Below are positions 34,496 to 43,427 of a DNA stretch of 64,000 bases, one piece after another. Source of the stretch: Alteriqipengyuania flavescens (lineage in GTDB: Bacteria > Pseudomonadota > Alphaproteobacteria > Sphingomonadales > Sphingomonadaceae). Where the stretch lies: contig NZ_CP129107.1 of NCBI RefSeq assembly GCF_030406725.1, positions 1,240,001 to 1,304,000 of the forward strand, read 5' to 3'. The position numbers were made by a program, and so were the translations under genes. How positions within the stretch are numbered: the stretch's first letter is position 1; the number at the start of each line of letters is the position of its first letter. A model generated the notes under the pieces. The model saw nothing but the letters and a program-made list of their open reading frames with translations, had not been told where the DNA came from and did no database searches.

Positions 34496-37029
34496 GATCC
34501 GAGACGGGGTTCGACTATGCGCTCTATGATCGCTTCCCCACCGAGAAGCGCTCCGATAGCGAAGTCGAAGAATTAAACCGCATCTGGCGTGCGCCCAAAG
34601 GCTGGGGACGCCTTACCGCGGTCAATAACAATTACGTCGGCTTCTGGTACGTCGTCACCGCTTTCGGCTTCTTTCTTGCAGCGGGCATTCTGGCGCTGGG
34701 CATGCGCGTGCAGCTCGCCGCTCCGATGCAGGATTTCCTTGGCGTCGAAACCTACAATCAGTTCTTCACGATGCACGGAACGGTGATGATGTTCCTGTTT
34801 GCCGTGCCGATGGTGGAGGCGATCGGGATAATGCTGTTGCCGCAGATGCTGGCCGCACGCGATTTGCCGTTTCCCAGGTTGTCAGCATTCGCTTTCTGGG
34901 CCTATTTCGTTGGTGGGACGATGTTTTTCCTCTCGCTATTCGTCGGGCTGGCGCCTGACGGTGGCTGGTTCATGTATCCGCCGCTTACAAGCATCGCCTT
35001 CAGCCCCGGCATAAATACCGATTTCTGGCTACTCGGTATCGGTTTCATCGAAATCTCCGCCATCGCAGGCGCAATCGAGATCATCGTAGGCGTGCTCCGC
35101 ACCCGCGCGCCGGGGATGACCCTCGACAAAATGCCGATGTTTGCGTGGGCCATGCTGGTGTTCGCGGTAATGATCGTGGTCGCTTTCCCGAGTGTGATCC
35201 TGTGCACGATGCTGCTGGAGATCGAACGAGCTTTCAATTGGCCTTTCTTCGATGCGCTACGCGGCGGCGATCCCATGCTGTGGCAACACCTCTTCTGGTT
35301 TTTCGGCCATCCAGAAGTCTACATTATCTTCATCCCAGCCGCGGGTCTCATGAGCATGATGGTGACCGCAGTCGCAAAGGTGCCGCTCGTCGGATACCGT
35401 CTCAACGTACTGGCACTGGTGGCTACCGGCTTCATCAGCTTCGGCGTCTGGGCGCATCACATGTTCACGACCGATATGCCGCGCGTCTCCGCTGGCTATT
35501 TTTCTGCCGCGAGCATGGCCGTCAGCCTACCCGCCGGCATTCAGGTATTTTGCTGGATCGCCACGTTAGCCAGCGGCAAAATCAAATGGACCACGCCCGC
35601 GCTTTTCGTGGTCGGAAGCGTGGTGATTTTCACGATGGGTGGTTTGACCGGCGTGATGGTGGGTATGGTGCCCTTCGACTGGCAAGCGCATGACACCTAT
35701 TTCATCGTTGCCCACCTCCATTACGTGCTGATGGGCGGCATGGTTTTCCCGATGTTCGCCGCGTTCTACCACTGGCACGGCATGACTAGTAGCCGGGCGC
35801 TATCTGAGCGTGTCGGAAAGTGGGTCTTCGGGCTGATGTTCGCGGGTCTTCATATCACTTTCTTCCCCATGCACCTGACCGGTTTGATGGGTATGCCGCG
35901 CAGGGTCTATACCTATTTGCCCGGGCGCGATCTCGATCTGCTCAATCTGGTGTCCACCATCGGCGCTTTCGTGATGGCCGCTGGGATACTCCTTTTCCTG
36001 TTCGATCTCGCGCGCCGCTTTCGTTTCACGGTTCATGACGATGCAGGCAATATCTACGGGGGTGGTACGCTCGAATGGCTTCCAACCGGTTTGTACTCCA
36101 CGCGCTCGATCCCGCTGGTTACGTCTCGCGAGCCTTTATGGGATCGCCCCCAAATCTCGAAGGAAGTCGAAGAAGGGCGCTATTTCCTCCCGAACTCTGC
36201 CACAGGCCAGCGCGAGACACTGATTACCTCGACCGTGATGGCAGAACCTCAGTATGTCCAACTCATGCCCGGCCCGTCGCCGTGGCCAATGTCAGCAGCT
36301 GTGTTCACCGCGCTCTTCTTCCTCTCGCTGACGGTGCAGGCCTACGCCTTTGCAGTGTTTTGCGGCATTGTAGCAGTGCTGAGTACGCTCCGATGGCTTT
36401 GGGAAACCGACCGTCCCATCAAACAGGAAAGCGCCGACATCGGCGGCGGTATCGAGGTTCCGATCGCAATCACTGGGCCGAAAAGCCACGGCTGGTGGGC
36501 GTTGAACACTTTGATGGTCGTAATCGGCATGATCGGCTTCATGGCCGTGTTCGCCTATCTCTATCTCTATGGCATCAATCCCGAAGTCTGGAGTGCGCCT
36601 CCGCCCCTCGGCAAAACCGCAATTATCGTCGGGATCGAAGTTGCGGCACTTCTTGCGGCTTGGGGCGGGCGTCGGTTTCTCGCAACGAAAGAAGGGCGGC
36701 TTGCCGAAGACCTGCCCTGGATGCTGGAGGCACTTGCTGCGGCCCTACTGGTCGGCGCGTTATACCTCGATGTGACTGGTTGGCTCGCGACGGGTCTTGA
36801 GCCCACCGCGAATGGCATGGGCGCGACTGTCTTCATGCTTTCGGTGCTTCAGGGACAGGTGGTCGTAGTTGCTGTCATCATGGCCGCCTATCTCGCCTTT
36901 CGCGAGGCACGGGGAATCATGACCACTCCGACAAACGTGACCATGGATATCGTCGCACGTTTCATAATGTTCTGCGCGCTGCAGGGCATGATCTTTACTC
37001 TCTTGCCGAGGGTATTCCCCGGTGTCTGA
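34492..37029 (+). CDS. ctaD: Cytochrome c oxidase subunit I fused to a subunit III-like domain
   Basis: The protein is 845 residues, well above the roughly 550 of a lone subunit I. The catalytic core has the low-spin haem ligand in FFTMHGTVMMF, the CuB/Tyr motif GHPEVYIIF, the two histidines in WAHHMFTTD, and HLHYVLMGG with the haem a3/a ligands. From about residue 600 a further membrane region begins (WWALNTLMVVIGMIGF, then PEVWSAPP) resembling subunit III. The fusion explains why no separate ctaE is present. It should be the proton-pumping terminal oxidase core. Confidence 0.92.
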   Translation: MRSETGFDYALYDRFPTEKRSDSEVEELNRIWRAPKGWGRLTAVNNNYVGFWYVVTAFGFFLAAGILALGMRVQLAAPMQDFLGVETYNQFFTMHGTVMMFLFAVPMVEAIGIMLLPQMLAARDLPFPRLSAFAFWAYFVGGTMFFLSLFVGLAPDGGWFMYPPLTSIAFSPGINTDFWLLGIGFIEISAIAGAIEIIVGVLRTRAPGMTLDKMPMFAWAMLVFAVMIVVAFPSVILCTMLLEIERAFNWPFFDALRGGDPMLWQHLFWFFGHPEVYIIFIPAAGLMSMMVTAVAKVPLVGYRLNVLALVATGFISFGVWAHHMFTTDMPRVSAGYFSAASMAVSLPAGIQVFCWIATLASGKIKWTTPALFVVGSVVIFTMGGLTGVMVGMVPFDWQAHDTYFIVAHLHYVLMGGMVFPMFAAFYHWHGMTSSRALSERVGKWVFGLMFAGLHITFFPMHLTGLMGMPRRVYTYLPGRDLDLLNLVSTIGAFVMAAGILLFLFDLARRFRFTVHDDAGNIYGGGTLEWLPTGLYSTRSIPLVTSREPLWDRPQISKEVEEGRYFLPNSATGQRETLITSTVMAEPQYVQLMPGPSPWPMSAAVFTALFFLSLTVQAYAFAVFCGIVAVLSTLRWLWETDRPIKQESADIGGGIEVPIAITGPKSHGWWALNTLMVVIGMIGFMAVFAYLYLYGINPEVWSAPPPLGKTAIIVGIEVAALLAAWGGRRFLATKEGRLAEDLPWMLEALAAALLVGALYLDVTGWLATGLEPTANGMGATVFMLSVLQGQVVVVAVIMAAYLAFREARGIMTTPTNVTMDIVARFIMFCALQGMIFTLLPRVFPGV

Positions 37030-37324
37030 AGCGAAGAACAGCGAGATTGGCGAGCCCATCGACCGATCTTCGATCTATCGCACGCTTCTGATCGCCTTCG
37101 TTATCTGGTCGGCGCATTTCGCTATCAGCTACGCCGGAGTGCTGGTTTTCCCCGATGCCGGGATCGCGCGGATTATCGCGATAGGTGCTGGTCTCATCGC
37201 AATCGCCACATTGCTGGGACAAGTCCGGAGGCTAAGTGCTCCACGCTCGCCGCTCGCTCTCGGTGCCCTCGGTCTGGCTGGGGCGGGTGTAATCTTCGGC
37301 ACCTTCCCCGCGATTGTTGGTTAG
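37022..37324 (+). CDS. Small membrane protein of the oxidase operon
   Basis: This 100-residue protein starts at GTG 37022, overlapping the ctaD stop by 8 bases. It has three hydrophobic spans (LLIAFVIWSAHFAISYAGVL, then IIAIGAGLIAIATLLG, then ALGALGLAGAGVIFG). The SAHFAISYAGV pattern is common in small proteins beside caa3-type oxidases. It may be a subunit IV-like stabiliser; I cannot name the family. Confidence 0.7.
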   Translation: MSEAKNSEIGEPIDRSSIYRTLLIAFVIWSAHFAISYAGVLVFPDAGIARIIAIGAGLIAIATLLGQVRRLSAPRSPLALGALGLAGAGVIFGTFPAIVG

Positions 37325-37329
37325 TCAGA

Positions 37330-37794
37330 GTGGCAAAGCCTGAAGAGGAGATTGCCCGCATGCATCGCACAGTCACTAATTCCCGTTCTTTTGCAAATCC
37401 CTTGCACGCGATACTGCTTGCCTTTCCCGTGGCGCTTTATCCTGCCGCTCTACTTACCGATATAACCTATCTGAATACGGCGGAGACCCAGTGGACCAAC
37501 TTCTCGTCCTGGCTCATTGCCGGGGCAGACCTGTTCGCTGGCCTGGTCCTCGCCTCGGCACTGCTCGGCCTCTTCTTCGGACGAGCTCGCTACGCGAAAG
37601 GTCGCGGTACGCTCTATCTGATTGTCATCGCCGCAATGTTCGGTCTCGGTGTGCTGAATGCTTTCCAGCATGCTCGTGATGGCTGGCATTCCGTTGGCAC
37701 TTTGGGCCTCGTGCTTTCAATAATGTGCTCGATCCTGGCCTTGATCGCAGCGTTTATCGCCTACGGCACCCAGACGGTGGAGAAACGTGCATGA
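37330..37794 (+). CDS. DUF2231-type membrane protein
   Basis: This 154-residue protein has four hydrophobic spans. It includes the opening NPLHAILLAFPVALYPAALL, as in DUF2231 proteins, and a QHARDGWHSVGTLGLVLS region with conserved histidines. It starts 5 bases after the upstream gene and overlaps the sorbosone-dehydrogenase-like gene by 4 bases. Function is unknown, though these proteins often accompany redox cargo genes. Confidence 0.75.
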   Translation: MAKPEEEIARMHRTVTNSRSFANPLHAILLAFPVALYPAALLTDITYLNTAETQWTNFSSWLIAGADLFAGLVLASALLGLFFGRARYAKGRGTLYLIVIAAMFGLGVLNAFQHARDGWHSVGTLGLVLSIMCSILALIAAFIAYGTQTVEKRA

Positions 37795-39167
37795 ACCGCC
37801 TAGCCTATCTCGCCTTGCCGCTTACTTTCGCGCTTGCCGCGTGCCAGGTCAGCAGCGACCCAGATCTCGATCAGACTGGCGAGCGTCCCGAGCTTCCCGT
37901 ACAGAACGATGCTCTCGTGCCGGCGATGGAAATTCCGACGCTGGAAGGATGGGGGGACGAACTACCCATCGTACCCGAGGGGTACACTGTTTCCGCCATT
38001 GCACAGGATCTGAAGATTCCACGGCAGACGCTCGTGCTGCCCAATGGTGACATTCTGGTCGCCGAGGGTTCTGGCGGCAAGGCGCCAAAGTTAAGGCCCA
38101 AGGATGTTATCGCAGGCTGGATAAAGAAGCGCGGCAAAAGCCCGGTCGAAGGCGGAGACCGGATAACGCTGCTGCGCGATGAGGACGGAGATGGGCAGAC
38201 CGATCTCCAGACTACTTTTATCGAGGGCCTCGATGCGCCCTACGGCTTAGCTTTCGTTGATGGCACGCTCTACGTAGCCAATCAGGGAAATCTGGTAAGC
38301 TTTGAATATTCCGAGGGAGCGACCAGTATCGCGGGATCTGGTACCGAAGTTTCAAAGCTCCCTGCCAAGATCAATCACCATTGGACGAAGGCGATGACCG
38401 CCAGCCCCGATGGCTCGAAGTTATATGTAGGGATTGGCTCGAACAGTAATGTCGGCGAACGCGGCATGGATGTGGAAGAGGACCGTGCGGTCATATGGGA
38501 AATAGACCGCGAAACGGGCGCCAACCGGATTTTTGCCTCCGGCATTCGCAATCCCACAGCGCTCGCTTTCGACCCGTGGAACGAGCAGCTGTGGGCGGTC
38601 GTCAACGAGCGTGACGAACTTGGACCGCAACTCGTGCCTGATTACCTGACTTCCGTGCGCGACGGTGCCTTTTATGGCTGGCCTTACAGTTACTACGGTC
38701 AAAACGTCGATCCGAGGATCAAGCCAGCGAGGCCCGACCTGGTCAAAAAGGCCGTAGTGCCTGACTATGCGCTGGGCTCACATGTTGCCGCACTTGGTGT
38801 CGATTTCACAACCGACGGTGGCTTGGGTGGCCGGTTCGGCGAAGGTGCTTTCGTCGGGATGCACGGAAGTTGGAACCGCGCCGATCCGTCGGGCTACAAG
38901 GTCGTCTTCGTGCCCTTCCGTGGTGGACGCCCGGATGGGCGGCCGATCGACCTGCTCACAGGTTTTTTGAAAGACGGGCATGCGAGGGGGCGCCCGGTAG
39001 GCGTGACATACGATGAGGCGCGTGGCGTATTATATGTCGCGGATGATGTGTCGAACACCGTTTGGCGTGTCGCCCCACGCGGTGCAGCACGCCGCGCTTC
39101 CCCGCAGGACAGGACCCAGGTGCTTGGAGGGACACGGCCGCCGTCCACAACGTCCACCACGAGGTAA
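37791..39167 (+). CDS. Sorbosone dehydrogenase-like beta-propeller lipoprotein
   Basis: The protein is 458 residues from the ATG at 37791, which makes an ATGA overlap with the preceding gene and a lipoprotein signal ending LAAC. Family features are LKIPRQTLVLPNGDILVAE, INHHWTKAMTASPDGSKLY, a GIRNPTALAFDP strand, and GMHGSWNRADPSGYKV near the end. The fold is that of the PQQ-dependent sorbosone/glucose dehydrogenase group. No PQQ synthesis genes are visible. It may feed electrons to the adjacent cytochromes. The C-terminal Thr/Ser-rich tail looks disordered. Confidence 0.82.
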   Translation: MNRLAYLALPLTFALAACQVSSDPDLDQTGERPELPVQNDALVPAMEIPTLEGWGDELPIVPEGYTVSAIAQDLKIPRQTLVLPNGDILVAEGSGGKAPKLRPKDVIAGWIKKRGKSPVEGGDRITLLRDEDGDGQTDLQTTFIEGLDAPYGLAFVDGTLYVANQGNLVSFEYSEGATSIAGSGTEVSKLPAKINHHWTKAMTASPDGSKLYVGIGSNSNVGERGMDVEEDRAVIWEIDRETGANRIFASGIRNPTALAFDPWNEQLWAVVNERDELGPQLVPDYLTSVRDGAFYGWPYSYYGQNVDPRIKPARPDLVKKAVVPDYALGSHVAALGVDFTTDGGLGGRFGEGAFVGMHGSWNRADPSGYKVVFVPFRGGRPDGRPIDLLTGFLKDGHARGRPVGVTYDEARGVLYVADDVSNTVWRVAPRGAARRASPQDRTQVLGGTRPPSTTSTTR

Positions 39168-39568
39168 TCCGGTTTAGTAGCGCCGCCTGAAATCGGGATG
39201 CCGCTTGTGTGCGTCGGTTGCGCGTCCTTGGTTTAAATATCAGATCGTACGCTCAACAGCTTCTCGAATTTGACCAGATCGGAACATCCGCGCGGACAGC
39301 CCAGTTACTTAACCATGCCTGGATTTCTTCGCATTGACCAAACCTTGGTGGTGCTGATCGCCACCTCGGTGCTTTGTATGTCATCACTATCGCGTGCCCA
39401 GTCAACCAACGCCATAGCGACTTAACGCCTCGGACCGTGAGGCGGGGTCACAAATGTGAATTCGCGACTTTTCAGAATGCTTTAGCTTCCTTGACTTCGT
39501 CCACGACGGGAATGCTCGATTGGAACGAACGCGATCCGCCGAGCGTCTGGTTTCATGTGGGCGCTCGG
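39168..39568. other. Intergenic region with a possible sigma-EcfG promoter
   Basis: About 400 bases without a credible gene separate the oxidase cluster from the stress gene cluster. A frame running into the SRPBCC gene from 39374 lacks family similarity before 39569. The only signal I see is the GGAAC/CGTC pair listed separately. Confidence 0.5.
39522..39547 (+). promoter_or_regulatory. Possible sigma-EcfG promoter before the SRPBCC-ADH-SDR operon
   Basis: GGAAC at 39522-39526, a 17-base spacer, then CGTC at 39544-39547. The known consensus of the alphaproteobacterial general stress sigma factor EcfG is GGAAC, 16-17 bases, CGTT. The first gene starts 20-40 bases downstream. One mismatch in the -10 element. 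Confidence 0.45.
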
Positions 39569-40237
39569 ATGCAGGATGAATTACGAATGGAACGCGAAAC
39601 TAGAAACCGGTTCGGCGGACTGCTGGCAGCCGCAGGGGTGACTCTTTCGGCAGGGCTGGTGGCAAGTTTCCTCGCGCGGCGGCGGGCTTGGCACGGCGAT
39701 GACGCGCCCGGGTATACGCAGCCGCGCTCGTTCGGGGATTACGATGTGACCGGACGATCGGTCACCATTCGCGAGCCGCGGCAGAAACTCTACGAGTTCT
39801 GGCGCGACTTCGCCAACCTCCCGCGCTTCATGGAAAACCTGGAGGAGGTCCGCCAGCAAGGCGATGACGGGGATTCGGTGTGGGTCATCAAGGCCCCCGC
39901 CGGCCGGTCCGTGGAGGTCGAGACCAAGATTGCGCGGGAAGAGCCGGGCGAACTCATCGCCTGGCGGTCGGTCGAAGGATCGGATATCGATACGGAAGGG
40001 CGGGTGACGTTCGAGGACGCGCCCGGCGAGCGGGGTACGCGGGTCAAGCTGATCATCGCCTACAAGCCTCCGGCGGGCGAAGTTGGCAAGCGGGTCGCCA
40101 AGCTGTTCCAGCGCGAGCCGGCGATCCAGGCGCGGCACGACCTGAAGCGGTTCAAGATGCTGATGGAAACCGGCGAGATCGCGACATCGGCGCGCACCGC
40201 CGACCAGACGCGGGCTGCCCAACAGGAGAATGGATGA
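39569..40237 (+). CDS. SRPBCC-family (cyclase/dehydrase-like) membrane-anchored protein
   Basis: The protein is 222 residues. An N-terminal hydrophobic stretch (LLAAAGVTLSAGLVASFLA) precedes a SRPBCC domain that begins SVTIREPRQKLYEFWRDFANLPRFM, the usual opening of these lipid- or polyketide-binding helix-grip proteins. The start is ambiguous between ATG 39569 and ATG 39587 (the latter with AGGA 10 bases upstream). It overlaps the alcohol dehydrogenase gene by 4 bases. It is probably a stress-related ligand binder at the membrane. Confidence 0.78.
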   Translation: MQDELRMERETRNRFGGLLAAAGVTLSAGLVASFLARRRAWHGDDAPGYTQPRSFGDYDVTGRSVTIREPRQKLYEFWRDFANLPRFMENLEEVRQQGDDGDSVWVIKAPAGRSVEVETKIAREEPGELIAWRSVEGSDIDTEGRVTFEDAPGERGTRVKLIIAYKPPAGEVGKRVAKLFQREPAIQARHDLKRFKMLMETGEIATSARTADQTRAAQQENG

Positions 40238-41424
40238 TGCGCGCGCTGACCTGGCACGGCACCCGTGACGTTCGCGTCGAGACGGTCGACGATCCCGAGA
40301 TCATCAACCCGCGCGATGCGATCGTGAAGATCACCAGCACCGCGATTTGCGGCAGCGACTTGCACCTTTACGACGGCGTCATCCCCGGGGTGAAGCCGGG
40401 CGATGTGCTCGGCCACGAATTCATGGGCGAGGTGGTCGACACGGGCAGGGATTCGACCCTCAAGAAAGGGCAGCGGGTGGTGGTGCCGTTTACCATCGCC
40501 TGTGGCGGTTGCTTTCACTGCAAGAGCCAGCAGTACTCGGCCTGCGACAATTCCAATCCCGTCGAGAAGCAGGACATGTCGGCCACGCTCTACGGCCAGC
40601 CGATGAGCGGATTGTTCGGCTATTCGCACCTGACCGGCGGCTATTCGGGCGGTCAGGCCGAGTATGTGCGCGTGCCTTTCTCCGATGTCGGGCCAATCGT
40701 CGTTCCCGATCACCTCGAGGACGAGAAGGTCCTGTTCCTGTCCGACATCTTGCCGACCGGCTGGATGGCAGCGGAGAACGCCGACATCCAGCCTGACGAT
40801 ACGGTCGCGGTGTGGGGCTGCGGCCCGGTCGGTCTGTTCGCGATCCAGTCCGCAATCGTGATGGGCGCCGCGCGGGTGATCGGGATCGATCACTATCCGC
40901 ACCGACTCGAACTGGCGCGCAAGCTGGGCGCGGATATCGTCAATTTCCGCGAAACCGACGTTCGCGAGGCGCTGCTGGAGATGTCGGGCGGGATCGGCGT
41001 CGACGCGGTGATCGATGCCGTCGGCATGGAATCGCACGGTTTCGCGATCGACAACATGCTCGATGTGGCAAAGCAGAAGGTCGGCATCGGTGCCGATCGC
41101 GCGAGCGCTTTGAAGCAGGCGATTCTAGCGGTGCGGTTCGGCGGCAAGGTCTCGATACCGGGCGTCTACGGCGGGATGACCGACAAGTGGCCGCTGGGCG
41201 CGATGATGGAAAAGGGCCTGCAGATCCGCGGCGGCCAGACACATGTCCAGAAATATACGAAGGACCTTCTGGCGAAGATCGAGGACGGTACTCTCGATAC
41301 GACCTTCCTTATCAGCCACCGCCTGCCGCTCGAAGACGCGCCGCGCGGATATCATTGCTTCAAGGAAGAACAAGACAGCTGGACCAAGGTGGTCCTCAAA
41401 CCCGGAATGGAGACCACGGCATGA
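40234..41424 (+). CDS. Zinc-dependent alcohol dehydrogenase
   Basis: This is a 396-residue medium-chain dehydrogenase. The catalytic zinc region is AICGSDLHLYDG and LGHEFMGEVVDTG. The structural zinc loop has four cysteines in CGGCFHCKSQQYSACD. The nucleotide-binding loop is VWGCGPVGLFA. The length and VPDHLEDEKVLFLSDILPTG segment resemble the glutathione-independent formaldehyde dehydrogenase subgroup, but the substrate cannot be told from sequence. It overlaps neighbours by 4 bases on both sides. Confidence 0.85.
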   Translation: MMRALTWHGTRDVRVETVDDPEIINPRDAIVKITSTAICGSDLHLYDGVIPGVKPGDVLGHEFMGEVVDTGRDSTLKKGQRVVVPFTIACGGCFHCKSQQYSACDNSNPVEKQDMSATLYGQPMSGLFGYSHLTGGYSGGQAEYVRVPFSDVGPIVVPDHLEDEKVLFLSDILPTGWMAAENADIQPDDTVAVWGCGPVGLFAIQSAIVMGAARVIGIDHYPHRLELARKLGADIVNFRETDVREALLEMSGGIGVDAVIDAVGMESHGFAIDNMLDVAKQKVGIGADRASALKQAILAVRFGGKVSIPGVYGGMTDKWPLGAMMEKGLQIRGGQTHVQKYTKDLLAKIEDGTLDTTFLISHRLPLEDAPRGYHCFKEEQDSWTKVVLKPGMETTA

Positions 41425-42233
41425 GCAAGAACGAAATCGACAGACTGTCGGGCTTCGCGATCGTCACCGGTGCTTCGAGCGGTATCGGGCTCGAACTCGC
41501 CAAGCTTGCGGCGAAGGACGGGTGCTCGCTGCTCCTCGTCGCCGACCGCGATCTTGCTGCAGCGACCGACGCGGTGCGCGAATGCGGTGCGAAGAATGTC
41601 GAAACGCTAGAAGCCGATCTTGCGACCCGTGACGGGATCGACAGCGTGATGGCGAGGATAGGCGATCGCCCCGTCGACGTGCTCTTGGCGAACGCCGGAC
41701 ACGGCCAGGGCGGGGCGTTCCTGGACCAAGACTGGAACGACATCGCCCACGTGATCGACACCAACATCAAGGGCGCCGTTTCGCTGATCCACAAGGTCGG
41801 ACAGCGGATGCGTGCGCGCAATGCTGGCCGTATCCTCGTAACCGGCTCGATCGCCGGTCACCTACCCGGGGCGTTCCAGCTGGTCTACAATTCGACCAAG
41901 GCCTTCATCGACGATTTCTGCGTGGGCCTGCACAACGAGCTCATGGAAACCGACGTCGTCGTCACCTGCCTGTTGCCGGGCGTCACCGACACGCAATTTT
42001 TCAAGCGCGCCGGCATGGAAGATACCAAGGCAGGCCAGTCCGATAGCAAGGCCGACCCCGCCAAGGTCGCAAAGGACGGATACGACGCGCTGCTCGAGGG
42101 GGACACGCAGGTCGTCAGCGGGTTCATGAACAAGGTGCAGACCATGTTCGCCGATATCCTGCCCGACGACCTGGTCGCGCAGATGCATCGCCGCCTTGCC
42201 AAACCGAAACACCGCGAAACCGAGGACGCATGA
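41421..42233 (+). CDS. Short-chain dehydrogenase/reductase
   Basis: This 270-residue classical SDR has the cofactor motif TGASSGIG, NAGHGQGG in place of NNAG, and the catalytic tetrad Ser in TGSIAG with YNSTK. The C-terminal 50 residues extend beyond the core. It overlaps the alcohol dehydrogenase gene by 4 bases, and the next SDR begins 4 bases after its stop, so the three oxidoreductases are one operon. Confidence 0.87.
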   Translation: MSKNEIDRLSGFAIVTGASSGIGLELAKLAAKDGCSLLLVADRDLAAATDAVRECGAKNVETLEADLATRDGIDSVMARIGDRPVDVLLANAGHGQGGAFLDQDWNDIAHVIDTNIKGAVSLIHKVGQRMRARNAGRILVTGSIAGHLPGAFQLVYNSTKAFIDDFCVGLHNELMETDVVVTCLLPGVTDTQFFKRAGMEDTKAGQSDSKADPAKVAKDGYDALLEGDTQVVSGFMNKVQTMFADILPDDLVAQMHRRLAKPKHRETEDA

Positions 42234-42237
42234 CGTG

Positions 42238-43107
42238 ATGACCGATCCCGACGAGAACCGCCCCGAGCCGCCATACCCCGATCAGCAGCAGGATGTGCCG
42301 GGCACGACGCGCGACATGGATCCGATGCCCGATCACGGCGAGGACAGTTACCAGGGTAGCGATCGCCTTGCCGGCAAGGTGGCCGTCATCACGGGGGGCG
42401 ATAGCGGCATCGGTCGCGCGGTCGCGATCGCTTTCGCTCGCGAAGGGGCCGACATGCTGATCTCATATTTGTGCGAGGACGACGATGCGCGCGTCACGGC
42501 CGCATTAGTGGAGAAGGCGGGCCGCCGCTGCGAGCTCGTTGCGGGGGATATCAGCAATGCGTCGCATTGCCGCAAGGTGGTCGAGCACGCAGTCGAGGCG
42601 TTCGGACGTATCGATATTCTCGTCAACAACGCGGCGCACCAAATGTCCTTCGAGAAGCTGGAGGACATTCCCGACGTCGAGTGGGACAAGACCTTCGCGA
42701 CCAACATCCATGCGATGTTCTACCTTGCCAAGGCGGCGCTCCCCCACATGCGCGAAGGGGCCTCGATCATCAACACGGCCTCGATCAATTCGGACAAACC
42801 CAATCCGACCCTGCTTCCCTATGCGACCACCAAAGGCGCAATCCAGAACTTCACCGCCGGGCTGGCGCAGTTGTTGGCGGACAAGAAGATCCGTGTGAAC
42901 TGTGTGGCGCCCGGCCCCGTGTGGACGCCGCTTATCCCCGCGACGATGCCGTCCGAGGACGTGAAAAAGTTCGGCAAGGACTATCCGCTCGGCCGTGCCG
43001 CCCAACCCGCAGAACTTGCCCCGCCCTACGTAATGCTCGCCAGCGACGAGGCGAGCTACATCTCGGGTGCGACGATAGCGGTCACCGGCGGCAAGCCCAT
43101 GATCTGA
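42238..43107 (+). CDS. Short-chain dehydrogenase with acidic N-terminal extension
   Basis: This 289-residue SDR is of the glucose/ribitol dehydrogenase-like group seen in stress regulons. An N-terminal extension rich in Pro, Asp and Gln precedes TGGDSGIGRAVA. The active site is in NTASINSDK and YATTKGA. The extension with PYPDQQQDVPGTT resembles that of YhxC/GsiB-region-type dehydrogenases of stress operons, which often act on small aldehydes or sugars. The substrate is unknown. Confidence 0.83.
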   Translation: MTDPDENRPEPPYPDQQQDVPGTTRDMDPMPDHGEDSYQGSDRLAGKVAVITGGDSGIGRAVAIAFAREGADMLISYLCEDDDARVTAALVEKAGRRCELVAGDISNASHCRKVVEHAVEAFGRIDILVNNAAHQMSFEKLEDIPDVEWDKTFATNIHAMFYLAKAALPHMREGASIINTASINSDKPNPTLLPYATTKGAIQNFTAGLAQLLADKKIRVNCVAPGPVWTPLIPATMPSEDVKKFGKDYPLGRAAQPAELAPPYVMLASDEASYISGATIAVTGGKPMI

Positions 43108-43122
43108 AAAAGGAGAGCGACG

Positions 43123-43419
43123 ATGGCGAAGGGTGACAAGGACAAGTATACCGATAAGCAGAAGCGCAAGGCCGAGCATATCGAGGAGGGCTACGAGAAG
43201 CGGGGCGTGTCGAAAAAGGAAGCGGAAAAGCGTGCCTGGGCCACGGTCAACAAGGAAAGCGGCGGGGGCAACAAGTCCGGCTCCGGCCGAGGGAAGAAGG
43301 ACACGCACGAAAGCTCGCGCAAAGGCGGAAAAAACAGCGGGTCGGGGCAGAGTTCCGAGAAGCGCTCGCAAGCCGCGAAGAAGGGTTGGGAAACCCGCCG
43401 CAAGAACGACAACGCCTAG
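43123..43419 (+). CDS. Small basic protein of the 'plasmid stabilization' type
   Basis: This 98-residue hydrophilic protein is very rich in Lys, Gly and Ser, with the opening MAKGDKDKYTDKQKRKAEHI and EGYEKRGVSKKEAEKRAW. Such proteins are often labelled plasmid stabilization protein, with little evidence. It is preceded by an AAAGGAG ribosome site. A 75-residue paralogue at 59743-59970 is nearly identical over the first half. In both places the next gene is the 2H-phosphoesterase-like gene, so the two probably work together. Confidence 0.75.
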   Translation: MAKGDKDKYTDKQKRKAEHIEEGYEKRGVSKKEAEKRAWATVNKESGGGNKSGSGRGKKDTHESSRKGGKNSGSGQSSEKRSQAAKKGWETRRKNDNA

Positions 43420-43427
43420 ACCAGGCG

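Noticed and set aside
40812-42233. Long + strand frame extending upstream of the first SDR
   Set aside because: The upstream 200 codons overlap the alcohol dehydrogenase in another frame; the real start is ATG 41421.
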